Positions 23,862 to 33,366 of a stretch of DNA of 63,463 nt are shown piece after piece (the first letter of the stretch is position 1; the number at the start of each line of letters is the position of its first letter). The DNA comes from Prevotella sp. GTDB lineage: Bacteria > Bacteroidota > Bacteroidia > Bacteroidales > Bacteroidaceae. A program made the position numbers and the translations under genes. The notes under the pieces are model-generated. The model did not search any database, was not told the origin of the DNA, and saw only the letters and a list, made by a program, of their open reading frames with translations. Location of the stretch: positions 1-63,463 of the forward strand of contig DLZV01000004.1 of assembly GCA_003447235.1 (NCBI GenBank). The letters run 5' to 3'.

Positions 23862-26800
23862 CTAAATGCCCTCGACGATCTCGGCCAGCCAACTGGCAAA
23901 GCTGTCGGGGTGGGCATGGCCAAAGGCCTTGAGGCGAGCCAGGGGCGACGGGGCGGGGGCCTCCTCGTCGTGGCGGACCTCCGTGCGCTTCGACTGCTCG
24001 CTGAGCTTTGTCGTGGCGAGGTTGCGGAAGGCACGGCGCGCGCGGCGCAGGCTCTGCATGTCGGCATTGAGGAGCTTCTCGCTGTTGTCGTCGGAGAGGA
24101 TGGACCTCAGTACGCAGGATCCGCCTTCGTCCCTTTCCGCCCTTCGTCCGGCCAGCATCAGGACCAGCAGGTCTTCGTTGAGGAAGCGCGATTTCTCCTT
24201 GCCCTCCCCCTTCTTCCGTGCCAGTCCGATAATCTGCAGGATCGACTTGTCCTCACATTGGCCCACGGCGTCGTAGAAGGAGGAGACGCAGGTGGCAAAC
24301 TGCTTCCTCACCTTCTCCTTGTCCCTCGCCTTGGCGTTGGCCTCGAAGTCCTCGAGGACCTCCTTGGTCTGGAGGAGCGTCGTGGCGATCTTCAGGCGCT
24401 GGTAGGCCTTGGAGACCCTGATGAGCATGGGCAGCGCGTTCTGGAACGGCGCGTCTCCCATCTCGGCCAGTTCGCCCACGAGGGCTTCGGCCCTGGCGAC
24501 GGCCTCGCGGAGCAGCTGCTGCGGATAGGGCGGCTCGGGAGCCTCTTCGGACAGAGCGGCGTGGTAGCGGTCGCGGGCGTGGGCGAGCTCGCCAAGGAGG
24601 AGGTCGCGGCAGTGGCGGGCGATGCCCTCCCGGTTGATAGCGGGCAAGATACGGTCGGCCTCGGCTACCTTCTTCTCCCGGCTCATGGGGTGATCTTTTT
24701 TGATCGGTGCAACCTTGCCCTCCGCGTCGAGGCAGAGATCGCGCAGGGCGAGGAAGATCTCGCGTCCAGCCCCCTCCAGGTCGGCAAGGAGCAGATACTG
24801 CTCGTAGCGCCGGTCGATCCCTTCGGCCTTGCTCATCCATTGGGCGTTGGCGCCGATGGTGCTGGCCGTCTGCTCGCAGAAGCTGAGGGCCGTCGTCTCC
24901 TCCATCCCCTCCCGGGCCTCGTCCTTGCCCTGCATCAGTCGCTCCGTGGCTGCGACATAGACCTCGTAGCCCTCCCATTGGCGGCGCCGCATGAGCGCCA
25001 CCTGGCGGTTGAGGCAACCGATGAGGATGGACGGCAGGTCGATGGTGAGGTCCTGGATGTTGCTATTGAGGCGGTCGATGATGTCTCGCTGCCTGATCTT
25101 GCCCACCAGGCTGAGACTTGTGACCTGTTGCTCCAGATGGTCGAGTCGCTGGAGATACTTGTGTAGGTGGCCCATCTCGGCGCCGAGGGCCTTCTGCGCG
25201 TTGCCGCCCATCCGCTCCGATGCCACTTTGGGCAGGATGGCGGTCTTTAGTTTTTCGATGCGCATGAGCATCCGGCGTTTGGCCACGGTCAGAGCGAGGA
25301 AGAACCATAGCAGGGTGAGGGTGACGAGCGTGAGGGCCACGAGGCAGGCGATGTTGGTGCGCGAGAAGAGCACGCGGCGCTCAAACTGCACCGTGGTGTA
25401 GCCCCGCTCCAGGTTGTCCTGCTTGTGGAGGCTGGTGTCGAAGGTATAGACGCCGCAGGAGGATCCGGCATAGACGCGCCCGTTGACGGCGATGCAGGCC
25501 TTGGGGTTGAAGCGGATGTCGGAGAAGTAGCGCTCGTGGTCGGCGAGGGAGATCAGGCCATAGTCGGGGAAGCCGTAGGCATGCGTGGCGTCGGCCACGG
25601 CCAGTCGCCGCATGGCCGTGAGCGTGTCGCAGACGCGCAGCTGCTTCTCCGTGCCGCAGAGCAGCCGGTGGTTGGTGAGGACGAAGAGGCTGTCGGCGCC
25701 CGAGGCCGTGGGGAGGACGGCGATGTCGCGGACGAAGGAGAGGCCCCGGGAGGCGGCCAGGTGGCGAAAACTGCCCTGGCGCCCGACGAAGAGGCCGTCG
25801 TTGAGCGTGGCGAGGAAGAGGCGGCCCGAGGACGTGGGGGCCGAGAAGGCCGTGATGAACGGGTCGGCGATGGTGGAGGCCGAGGCGTCGTGGAGTTGCA
25901 ACTGGCCCTTCTCCCGGCCCAACTGCTGCAGGCCGTCGCGTATGCCAACATAGACCCCGGAGCCGTCGTGACCAATCGCCGTGAGGTCCTGGCCGGGCTG
26001 CGGCGAGACCTTGCGGTCCCAGGAGAGGAGCGAGTTGAGGAGGTAGGAGGAGTAGATGGGGGCGGTGAAGACGCGGTGGCCACTGTCGGCATAGTAGAGC
26101 GTGCCGTCGGCGATCGTCATGAAGCGCACGTCGGAGGATCCGCGCGAGAGGTCCTTGACCTGGATGGCGGTCTGCTCGCCGATGCGCTGGCGAAACAGGT
26201 GGAAACCGACGAGGTAGTAGATGAAGGGGCCGTCGTGGCAGGCGTAGCTCACGTTGCCGATATCGCTGAAGAGGTCCTGGTGGTGGCCGACGCGCAGCAG
26301 GGCGTGCTCCGTGACCAGCAGCGACTGGCCGCGGGCGGGGTCGTTGGCGATCACGTTGTGGCAGAACGTGCGCACGGGCCGGGGGAGGGGCGCGCGCCGC
26401 GGCGTGAGGCGGTCGGCGATCTCGTCGTTGGAGAAAAACTGCACCGACGTGCCGTCGAGGAGATAGTTCATCCGTGTGGAGGGCTCGTGGAAGCAGGTGT
26501 AGGCCGGATGGGAGAGGCGCGACTTGCCCACCAATCGCCCGTCGGGCAGCAGGGCCTTGATACTGTCGCCGCAGAGGGCGAGGATCGTGTCGCCGCTGAG
26601 CGAGAGGGAGGTGCAGTTGGCCCGCAGCAGCAGGTGGGACTGGCGGCGCCGCGTGTCGATGGAGAGTACGCCCGAGGCACTGGCGCAGACCAGGTTTCCA
26701 TTGTGCAAAGGGCGGATGTCGCTGACGACCAAGGGGCGGAAGGCGCCCTCGCCCGACTGTATCTCCCAGGAGGCGTGGAGCGCCTGCATCGTGTCGTTGG

Positions 26801-27305
26801 GGGAGAGGAGGAAGAGACCGTTGCTGGTGGCGACGTAGAGGCCCGAGGGGTCTTGGTGGAGGTCATAGACGGAGTAGTGGGTGCCACGGCCGGAGCGGGG
26901 AAGGGCATACTGGCGGAGCAGGACGAGCGAGTCGCCCTGCAGTTGGCAGCGGACGACGCCCATGTTGCGCGTGCCCACCCAGAAGGTCGTGCCGTCGTGG
27001 GGCTGGGCGGCGGAGTCGGCAGGCTGGTCGCGCAAGACCTTGTAGATGCGGTCGAAGGCGGTGAGCCAGCGGCGCGTCGTCCCCTGGTCGGCATCGTAGG
27101 CATAGACTACGCCGTCCTCCGTGCCGATATAGAAAAGGTCGGGCAGCGTCGCGTCGGGGGAGATGGAGGCCAGCGTCTCGTCGAAGAACAGCTCGTTGGC
27201 GTTGAGGGCCGACGGATCCTGGCGGTGGCAGGCCACGATCGTGACCAGGAGGAGGGGGAGACATAGGGCGCGCAGCAGGGCGCGGCGGTGGATGCTTCTA
27301 CTCAT
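23862..27305 (-). CDS. Large propeller-TM sensor-like protein
   Basis: 1147 residues from ATG 27305 (one more start lies at 27326). The N terminus is an export signal with a lipobox-like end (LVTIVAC). Residues ~30-640 form repeated WD/Reg_prop-like blades (for example DGTTFWVGTRNMGV, SGLYVATSNGLF, GSGVYVGIRDGL, NGRVYAGSSCGVY), as in Bacteroidetes hybrid two-component sensors. One membrane helix follows (about 655-678), then ~460 cytoplasmic residues that are mostly coiled-coil helices. No histidine kinase, receiver or clear HTH is visible, so the output is unknown. The combination of lipobox and later membrane helix is odd; the N-terminal helix may just be an uncleaved anchor. Confidence 0.7.
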   Translation of the reverse strand: MSRSIHRRALLRALCLPLLLVTIVACHRQDPSALNANELFFDETLASISPDATLPDLFYIGTEDGVVYAYDADQGTTRRWLTAFDRIYKVLRDQPADSAAQPHDGTTFWVGTRNMGVVRCQLQGDSLVLLRQYALPRSGRGTHYSVYDLHQDPSGLYVATSNGLFLLSPNDTMQALHASWEIQSGEGAFRPLVVSDIRPLHNGNLVCASASGVLSIDTRRRQSHLLLRANCTSLSLSGDTILALCGDSIKALLPDGRLVGKSRLSHPAYTCFHEPSTRMNYLLDGTSVQFFSNDEIADRLTPRRAPLPRPVRTFCHNVIANDPARGQSLLVTEHALLRVGHHQDLFSDIGNVSYACHDGPFIYYLVGFHLFRQRIGEQTAIQVKDLSRGSSDVRFMTIADGTLYYADSGHRVFTAPIYSSYLLNSLLSWDRKVSPQPGQDLTAIGHDGSGVYVGIRDGLQQLGREKGQLQLHDASASTIADPFITAFSAPTSSGRLFLATLNDGLFVGRQGSFRHLAASRGLSFVRDIAVLPTASGADSLFVLTNHRLLCGTEKQLRVCDTLTAMRRLAVADATHAYGFPDYGLISLADHERYFSDIRFNPKACIAVNGRVYAGSSCGVYTFDTSLHKQDNLERGYTTVQFERRVLFSRTNIACLVALTLVTLTLLWFFLALTVAKRRMLMRIEKLKTAILPKVASERMGGNAQKALGAEMGHLHKYLQRLDHLEQQVTSLSLVGKIRQRDIIDRLNSNIQDLTIDLPSILIGCLNRQVALMRRRQWEGYEVYVAATERLMQGKDEAREGMEETTALSFCEQTASTIGANAQWMSKAEGIDRRYEQYLLLADLEGAGREIFLALRDLCLDAEGKVAPIKKDHPMSREKKVAEADRILPAINREGIARHCRDLLLGELAHARDRYHAALSEEAPEPPYPQQLLREAVARAEALVGELAEMGDAPFQNALPMLIRVSKAYQRLKIATTLLQTKEVLEDFEANAKARDKEKVRKQFATCVSSFYDAVGQCEDKSILQIIGLARKKGEGKEKSRFLNEDLLVLMLAGRRAERDEGGSCVLRSILSDDNSEKLLNADMQSLRRARRAFRNLATTKLSEQSKRTEVRHDEEAPAPSPLARLKAFGHAHPDSFASWLAEIVEGI

Positions 27306-27369
27306 AGGTGTGGTGGTTAAAATCAAATCAATGGTGGTGGTGGCTACATCATCATCCCTGGGGCGGTGG

Positions 27370-29624
27370 CTACTCCTCGCCGTTGGCCTCCAGGAGGCCC
27401 TTGACGTTTTGCTCCTCGCCTACGATCCACAGCACGTCGCCCAGGGCGAAGCGGTAGTTGGGCGTGATGATGGTGAGGTTTTTCTCGCCCTCGTCGAGTC
27501 CCACCACCATGCAGTTGTACCGGTCCCTGATGCTGCTTTCGCGCAGCGTCTGGTCGAAGAAGGGGCTCTTCTGGCCGACGATGATCTGCTGGAGGCGCAT
27601 CTCCCGCTTCTCTATCTCGGCGTCCTCGTCGTGGACCTCCGTCCGCATGGCTTGGGCGAAGCGCGTGAGCTGGTCGTCGTCGCCTATCACCTGGAGCTGG
27701 TCGCCGGGGAAGAGGGCCACCTCGCCATTGGGGATGTTGATGCGCTGGCGGCCGCGGAGGATGCTGCTCACGTTGACGCCGAAATGCTTGCGGAAGTCGA
27801 GCTCCGCGAGTTGCTTGCCGGCCCAAAGGAGTCTTCGGGCACCTCGCAGAGACTCATGTGGATCTCGCGGTCGAGCAGTCGGCCCTCGTAGAGCGGCCGT
27901 TTGCGCCCGAGGGCCTCGGCCTGGATCTCGCGGCTCCGGAGGTTTTGGACGAAGAGACGCTCGAGGCGGATGCTCCGTTTCTTCAGACTGCGCGAGAGCA
28001 CCATCAGCACGATCGTGCCGAAGGCGATGGTGATGAGCAGCGCGTCGGCGAAGCGCGTCAGGTAGTTGGCGATATAGAAGATGTAGGCGGCGGCGATGGC
28101 CAGTCGGACCAGGACGGTGAAGACGAGCGGGGGGCGGTTGGTGCGCCGCTCCGTCCAGAGCGTCTTGAACTCCTCGGAGTGGTTCTTCTTCATCATGAAG
28201 GCGCGCAGGAAGGGGGCGATCATCAGCACGGTGGCGACGCCGCAGACGGCATTGCCGGCCCAGTGAGACCCCGTCAGCTCGGTGGAGAGTTCGCGGCAGA
28301 AGGGCAGGGCGAAGGAGAACATCAGCGCGATGACGGCGATGGAGAGGATGCCGTAGATCAGCGTGTTGACCACCATGGCGCGCAGGAGGCGCTTCCAGAG
28401 ATGGCCGGAGGAGGGAGTGGCGGGGGCGCCCGTGCCGATGTGCTCCAGGCGGCGGCTCCACTGGCGCGGCAGGTGGCGTGTGAGAAGGTTGTAGCACGGC
28501 TCCGCAGCACGGATCATGTAAGGTGTGAGGAATGTTGTGATGACGGAGACCGCGACTACAACCGGATAGAGGAAGTCGCCGATGACTCCCAGGGAGAGGC
28601 CCAGCGACGCTATGATAAAGGCAAACTCGCCCACCTGGGCCATGGAGAAACCACAGCGCATGGCGTTTTTCAGGCTTTGGCCGCCCAAGAGGTAGCCCAT
28701 CGTGCCGAAGAGGGCCTGGCCGGCGAGGATGGTGAGGACGAGGCAGAGGATGGGGAGGGCGTAATCGACGATGATCAGCGGATCGACGAGCATGCCGACG
28801 GAGACGAAGAAGATGGCGCCGAAGAGATTCTTGACCGGTTCGACGAGGCGGATGATCTTGTCGGCCTCGACGGTCTCGGCAAGGATGCTGCCCATCACAA
28901 AGGCTCCGAAGGCGCTGCTGAAGCCCACCTTGGTGGAGATGACGGCCATGAGGCAGCAGAGGCCGAGGGCAACGATCAGGAGGGTCTCGGCGTTCATGAG
29001 CTTGCGCACCTTGCGCAGCAGCAGGGGGATGAGGAAGATGCCGATGACGAACCACAGGACGAGGAAGAAGCCTATCTTGAAGACGCTGCCGAGCAACTGG
29101 CCGCCGTCGGGCGAGGAACCGTTGGCGATGGCGGAGAGCATGACCATCATCACGATGGCGAGGATGTCCTCGAGGATGCAGACGCTCATGACGGTGGCCA
29201 CGAAGCCCTGCTGCAGCAGCCCCATGTCGGAGAGGGCCTTGTAGATGATGGTGGTGGAGGACATGGCGAGCATGCCGCCCAGGAAGATGCAGTCCATGTG
29301 GCCCCAGCCGAAGCCCTTGCCCACGGTGATGCCGAGCAGGATCATGCTGAAGACGATGGTGCAGGCAGCGATGACGGGACTGGTGCCCATCTTGAGGATC
29401 TTCTTGACGGAGAAGTCGAGGCCCAGGGAGAACAGGAGAAACATCACGCCTATCTCGGCCCACATCTCGACGTCGCCCTTATCGACGACGCTCATCGTGT
29501 AGGGCATGTGGGGAGAGACCAGGAATCCGGCTACGATATAGCCCAGCACAAGCGGCTGGCGGAGCTTCTTGAACAACAGGGTGACGGCTCCGGCCACGAC
29601 CAGGATCAGGGCCAGGTCGCTCAC
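27370..29624 (-). pseudogene. CPA2 (Kef-type) cation:proton antiporter, frameshifted
   Basis: The main frame encodes 12-13 membrane helices of a Kef/CPA2 exchanger (LGYIVAGFLVSPH, GVMFLLFSLGLDFS, FSMAQVGEFAFI). At about 27828 the frame breaks: CEVPEDS continues as LWAGKQLAELDF only after a -1 shift, and the second frame then encodes the TrkA_C-type cytoplasmic domain to 27370. One missing base (a C) would explain it. The true start is uncertain: no ATG follows the promoter, and GTG 29624 just before DLALILVV is my choice. The ATG at 29858 lies inside the pepT terminator and is unlikely. Real inactivation and sequencing error cannot be told apart here. Confidence 0.8.
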
Positions 29625-29767
29625 GAGATGGGGAAGGGAATTGATAGGCGCCTCGCTTTCTTTTCTTAGGTTGGTATGTTGTGTCGGAGGGACGGCCCAA
29701 GGAGGGGGCGGGGTGGAGAGAAAAAAAATAGTTCTCGTGATGGTCAGCAGTGGGGGTTCGCCTCCGG

Positions 29768-29775
29768 CAAAAATA
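29768..29775 (-). promoter_or_regulatory. -7 element (TATTTTTG) of the antiporter gene
   Basis: Minus-strand TATTTTTG, directly next to two 16-nt direct repeats that occupy the place of the -33 element. Confidence 0.5.
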
Positions 29776-29777
29776 GC

Positions 29778-29810
29778 GTGATGATACACAGACCGTGATG
29801 ATACACAGAC
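29778..29810. repeat. Two perfect 16-nt direct repeats at the antiporter promoter
   Basis: gtgatgatacacagac at 29778-29793 and 29795-29810, period 17 nt. The place suits an operator, but a simple tandem duplication is equally possible. Confidence 0.8.
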
Positions 29811-29824
29811 AGGGGTTGGGGTAA

Positions 29825-29867
29825 GGATGCTTTGCGGCGAGACGCGTCGCCACGCCACAAAGCATCC
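29825..29867 (-). terminator. Terminator hairpin downstream of pepT
   Basis: GGATGCTTTG (29825-29834) pairs with CAAAGCATCC (29858-29867), extended by an inner GGCG/CGCC pair. It lies 22 nt after the pepT stop codon. Confidence 0.75.
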
Positions 29868-29888
29868 TCAGAGAACAGGGGGAGCGGA

Positions 29889-31112
29889 CTAGTCGTTGTA
29901 GCCGGCTGCCAGCTCGCTGATCTTGATGACCACCTGCATGGCCTTCTCCATCACCTGGATGGAGACAAACTCATAGGGGCCGTGGAAGTTGACGCCGCCA
30001 GCGAAGATGTTGGGGCAGGGAAGGCCGCGGTAGCTGAGCTGGGCGCCGTCCGTGCCGCCACGGATCGGCTCTACCTTCGGCTTCACACCCGTCTCCTCCA
30101 TGGCCTTGAGCACGAAGTCGATGACGTGCATATTGGGCTCGATCTTCTCCTTCATGTTGTAGTACTGGTCGGTGAGGGTGATCTCGAAGACGCCCTCGCC
30201 GTACTTCTCGTTCATCTTGGCCACGCAGTCGGCGAGGAACTTCTTGCGCTGCTCAAACTTCTGACGGTCGTGGTCGCGGATGATGTAGGAGAGCTTGCCC
30301 TCCTCGCAATGGCCCTCGATGGACAGGAGGTGGTAGAAGCCCTCGTAGCCCTCGGTGGTCTCGGGGATGTCGGTGGTGGGGATCAGGGCGTTGAACTCGG
30401 CGGCCAGGCGGGCAGCGTTGATCATCTTGCCCTTGGCGTAGCCCGTATGGACGCTCACGCCGTGGATGATGATCTTGGCAGCGGCGGCGTTGAAGCACTC
30501 ATACTCCAGTTCGCCGATGTCGCCACCGTCCATCGTGTAGGCCCACTCGCAGCCAAACTTCTCCACGTCGAAGTGGTGGGCGCCCTTGCCGATCTCCTCG
30601 TCGGGGTTGAAGCCCACGCGGATCTTGCCGTGCTTCACCTCGGGATGGTCGCGCAGCCAGCACATGGCCTGGACGATCTCGGCGATGCCGGCCTTGTCGT
30701 CGGCGCCCAGCAGCGTGGTGCCGTCGGTGACGATGAGGTCCTCACCCTTGTGGGCGAGCAGCTCGGGGAACATCTTCGGCGAGGAGACGATGCCCGGAGA
30801 AAGCTCGATGTCGCCGCCGTCGTAGCTCTTGACGATACGGGCCTTGATGTTGGCGCCACTGGCGTCGAGGGCGGTATCGTAGTGGGCGATGAAGCCGATG
30901 GTGGGCACGGACTTGTCGGTGTTGGCGGGAAAGGTGGCGTAGATGTAGCCTTTCTCGTCCATCTCGACTTCCTTCAGGCCCTCCTTCTCCAGCTCCTCCT
31001 TGAGGTAGCGGGCGAAGATGAGCTGCTTCGGGTTGCTGGGTACGGTCTCGGACTCATCGACCGACTGGGTGTCAAACTTGGTGTAGTTGATAAATCGTTC
31101 TGCTATTTCCAT
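29889..31112 (-). CDS. pepT: Peptidase T (tripeptide aminopeptidase)
   Basis: 407 residues, the full usual length. It cleaves the N-terminal residue from tripeptides in the cytoplasm with two zinc ions. Motifs: IAHYDTALDASG (His, catalytic Asp), TLLGADDKAG (bridging Asp), FNPDEEIGKG (general base Glu and metal Glu), MDGGDIGELE, and FHGPYEFVS with the final His. No signal peptide. It has its own promoter and terminator, so it is monocistronic. Confidence 0.97.
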   Translation of the reverse strand: MEIAERFINYTKFDTQSVDESETVPSNPKQLIFARYLKEELEKEGLKEVEMDEKGYIYATFPANTDKSVPTIGFIAHYDTALDASGANIKARIVKSYDGGDIELSPGIVSSPKMFPELLAHKGEDLIVTDGTTLLGADDKAGIAEIVQAMCWLRDHPEVKHGKIRVGFNPDEEIGKGAHHFDVEKFGCEWAYTMDGGDIGELEYECFNAAAAKIIIHGVSVHTGYAKGKMINAARLAAEFNALIPTTDIPETTEGYEGFYHLLSIEGHCEEGKLSYIIRDHDRQKFEQRKKFLADCVAKMNEKYGEGVFEITLTDQYYNMKEKIEPNMHVIDFVLKAMEETGVKPKVEPIRGGTDGAQLSYRGLPCPNIFAGGVNFHGPYEFVSIQVMEKAMQVVIKISELAAGYND

Positions 31113-31143
31113 AAGTTCTGGATGATTTTGGTATTCTTTTTTG

Positions 31144-31173
31144 CAAAGATACGGTTTTTCTATGATATGGCAA
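31144..31173 (-). promoter_or_regulatory. Promoter of pepT
   Basis: Minus-strand TTG (31173-31171), 19-nt spacer, TATCTTTG (31151-31144); the pepT ATG is at 31112. Confidence 0.8.
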
Positions 31174-31299
31174 GGGAGTGGGCGTGGAAATTTCTAAAAA
31201 ACAATAGCGAGGACGTGGAAAAAAATCGCGAGGGCGTGTAAAAACAATGGAGATCCCGCGTGAAAACAAAGGATAGGACGTGTAAAACAATGGAGCGGG
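31172..31299. repeat. Degenerate ~21-23-nt tandem repeats upstream of the pepT promoter
   Basis: About five units built on aaaacaatggag..gacgtgt cover the gap between the secG terminator and the pepT promoter. They begin at the pepT -33 element. No gene is seen in the gap. Confidence 0.6.
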
Positions 31300-31327
31300 C
31301 AGGGTCGGTAGGGGCAAAACCAATAAA

Positions 31328-31351
31328 CCCCCTGCCTTGGAAGACAGGGGG
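31328..31351 (-). terminator. Terminator of the rlmN-to-secG gene chain
   Basis: CCCCCTGCCTT (31328-31338) pairs with AAGACAGGGGG (31341-31351), one mismatch. It lies 25 nt past the secG stop on the minus strand. Confidence 0.75.
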
Positions 31352-31376
31352 ATATGATAGCTTATGATAAGATTTC

Positions 31377-31793
31377 TTACTGTGCGGCCTTCTCGCCCTG
31401 AGCGGGAGCACCCTGGGCAGGAGCGCCCTGAGCTGCACCCTGTGCGCCACCCTTCTGGGCGGGAGCAGCCTGCTTCTGCTGGCTGGCACCGAAGTTGGGC
31501 AGGTTGTTGGGGTTGGAAGAGCTGCTCTCGGCTGCACGCTCGATCACGCTCTGATCGGTGTTGGCAGAAGGAGCTACGTAGGCGCAGACAACGCTGAACA
31601 CGACCATGGCAATAGCCAGTCCCCATGTGGCCTTTTCGATGAAGTCCGTCGTCTTGCGCACGCCGAGCACGCTGTTGGACGAGGAGAAGTTAGACGCCAG
31701 GCCACCACCCTTTGACTCTTGAATCATAACGATTCCGATCATCAGGAGTGCGGCGATCACGATAAGAATCACAAATAATGTGTAAAGTCCCAT
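31377..31793 (-). CDS. secG: SecG, translocase auxiliary subunit
   Basis: 138 residues. The first ~75 match SecG: a membrane helix (3-22), the signature QESKGGGLASNF (25-36), and a second helix (54-75). SecG joins SecYE in the inner membrane and helps SecA-driven export. The tail (76-138) is rich in Ser, Asn, Gln and Ala, with AQGAP repeats, longer than in enterobacterial SecG but usual for this phylum. Last gene of the chain. Confidence 0.95.
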   Translation of the reverse strand: MGLYTLFVILIVIAALLMIGIVMIQESKGGGLASNFSSSNSVLGVRKTTDFIEKATWGLAIAMVVFSVVCAYVAPSANTDQSVIERAAESSSSNPNNLPNFGASQQKQAAPAQKGGAQGAAQGAPAQGAPAQGEKAAQ

Positions 31794-31817
31794 TTTTTAT
31801 CTTTTTGTCTTTTATTT

Positions 31818-32618
31818 TTATTGTTCGTTCAAAATCAATTTCTGTAGAAACCGAATTTGGTCTGCAAAGTAACGATTTTTTTTTGGATATTCCAAATATA
31901 ATCGCTGAATAATTTCCAGCGCCTTGGAATATCTGCCCTGCTTGATGTAGATACGCGCCAAAGTTTCGGTGAAATAGCTCGATCCTTCGTCCTCCACGGT
32001 TTCTTCCTCGGGCTCGTACTCGGTTTCATCTTGTAGAGAAATTTTACCATTCTCCTTGTTGATGAAGTCGTCGATGAGTTCCTGACCCTTGAGTTGGGGA
32101 GTCTCCTGAGGGGCTTCGTCTCCGGCCTCCATGAGGTAGGCCACGTAGTCGATGGTGGCGTCGGCGGGGGTCGGCTTGCGCTTGACGACGGGCTGGTCCT
32201 GCGGCTTCGGCTGCGTCTCCTCGCCCTCCTCTCCGGGGAGCTGGTCGAGGAAACTGTCGATGAGCGCGGCGGTGCGGTCGCCGTCGGGGGCGTCCTGCGC
32301 GGAGGATTCGTGCTTGGCGGCTTCGTGTTTGGCAGTTTCGTGTTTGGCGGCTTCGTGCTTGGTGGCCTGATCGTCCCGCAACTGGTAGTGGGGACCTTCT
32401 GTCAGGTCGAAAAGGCGCTGGCGCTCGGTGATATAGACGGCAGCCCTACGCAGCTCCTCGTCGAAGGTGGGGTCGTGGAGCAGGTAGAGGTTCTTGAGCA
32501 GCAATAGCCGTGCGGGCTGGTAGTAAGGATAGCGTGCGAGCAGACTGCGCAGCTCGTAGAGGGTGTCCTTGCCCAGCCGTTCGGGGTGGCGCGTGAGGGT
32601 GGCTATGTTTATACTCAT
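31818..32618 (-). CDS. Tetratricopeptide-like protein with KHEAA repeats
   Basis: 266 residues. A helical N-terminal part (LYELRSLLARYPYYQPARLLLLKNLY) and a C-terminal TPR-like part (YFTETLARIYIKQGRYSKALEIIQRLYLEYPKKN) flank a charged middle with four repeats of KHEAA/KHETA type. No signal peptide. ATG 32618 is chosen: the frame is open further upstream to 32711, but that would overlap lptE. It lies between lptE and secG. This position is common in Bacteroidetes and the protein may help envelope assembly (inference). Confidence 0.8.
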   Translation of the reverse strand: MSINIATLTRHPERLGKDTLYELRSLLARYPYYQPARLLLLKNLYLLHDPTFDEELRRAAVYITERQRLFDLTEGPHYQLRDDQATKHEAAKHETAKHEAAKHESSAQDAPDGDRTAALIDSFLDQLPGEEGEETQPKPQDQPVVKRKPTPADATIDYVAYLMEAGDEAPQETPQLKGQELIDDFINKENGKISLQDETEYEPEEETVEDEGSSYFTETLARIYIKQGRYSKALEIIQRLYLEYPKKNRYFADQIRFLQKLILNEQ

Positions 32619-32688
32619 GATGTGGTGCTGATTGGAGGAATCCGTAAATAGTGGTGGCTGCCGTACATGGGTGGCGTGGGAAGCAGGG

Positions 32689-33240
32689 CTACCAGTTGGC
32701 CACGGTGGCATTGAATATCTGGTCGGTCAGATCCTTGACCATCTGCTCCACCAGCTCTTGCTGCACGTCGTTGAGGTTGCGCGTGGTGGGGTAGGAGGAG
32801 GTGGCCGTAAACTGGCGCTCGAAGTCCTCGGCATGGTTCACATTGTTGGTAAACCGCACGTTGACCGTGATGGAGAGTTCGGTCTGGGCAGCGTAGCCCT
32901 CGCTCGACACCGACTTGTTGCGCTGCTGATACTGCGTGATCTCGCCCTCGATCTGGAGGTCGCCGTCGCGACGGACCTGCTGCAACTTCGTGTGGTTGGC
33001 AAACTGGTCCTTGAGCGCATTGTTGAACATGGGGCCCATCGGTCCCCACACATAGGCGGAGCGGATGGGGAAATCGGCTATCTGGATGGTCTTGGTCTTG
33101 GTGTAGTCGATGCTGGCGCCGTTGAAGGTGTACTTCGGAACGCAGGATGTCGCCAAGGCCAGCAGCATCCATACCACCACGGCCGACACGCAGAGATGGG
33201 CGGCGAGGCGTGGGGTCCTTTGATTCTTATCGCTTCTCAT
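32689..33240 (-). CDS. lptE: LptE-family LPS-assembly lipoprotein
   Basis: 183 residues with a lipoprotein signal (VVVWMLLALATSC, lipobox LATSC). The mature part starts YTFNGASIDYTKTKTIQIADFPI, followed by ALKDQF and TELSITVNVRF, the pattern of Bacteroidetes LptE, which plugs the LptD barrel in the outer membrane for LPS insertion. It is downstream of a sigma-54-type regulator gene, separated by 105 nt of repeats, and upstream of the TPR and secG genes. Confidence 0.92.
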   Translation of the reverse strand: MRSDKNQRTPRLAAHLCVSAVVVWMLLALATSCVPKYTFNGASIDYTKTKTIQIADFPIRSAYVWGPMGPMFNNALKDQFANHTKLQQVRRDGDLQIEGEITQYQQRNKSVSSEGYAAQTELSITVNVRFTNNVNHAEDFERQFTATSSYPTTRNLNDVQQELVEQMVKDLTDQIFNATVANW

Positions 33241-33242
33241 GC

Positions 33243-33366
33243 TTTATTTTTCTTCAAGTCCGTACTTCCTTGATATTTTTATTTGTCTTCGAGTCCGTAC
33301 ACTTGGACGTTTTATTTGTCTTCAAGTCCGTACGCATAGACGTTTTTATTTGTCTTCGAGTCCGTA
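33243..33366 (-). repeat. Four tandem copies of the 3' end of the sigma-54 activator gene
   Basis: Units start at 33366, 33332, 33299 and 33264 (minus strand; spacings 34, 33 and 35 nt). Each contains tacggact(c/t)gaagacaaataa, i.e. the codons for YGLEDK plus stop. The first is the real gene end; the other three fill the gap to lptE and the last reaches to 3 nt from the lptE ATG. Confidence 0.85.

Noticed and set aside
27820..27840. Programmed -1 frameshift in the antiporter
   Set aside because: The sequence at the break (GACTCCTTTGG) is not a X XXY YYZ slippery site and no pseudoknot was seen; a one-base deletion or sequencing error is simpler.
29625..29858. ATG 29858 as antiporter start
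   Set aside because: It lies inside the pepT terminator hairpin and upstream of the -7 element, and the translated extension looks non-coding.
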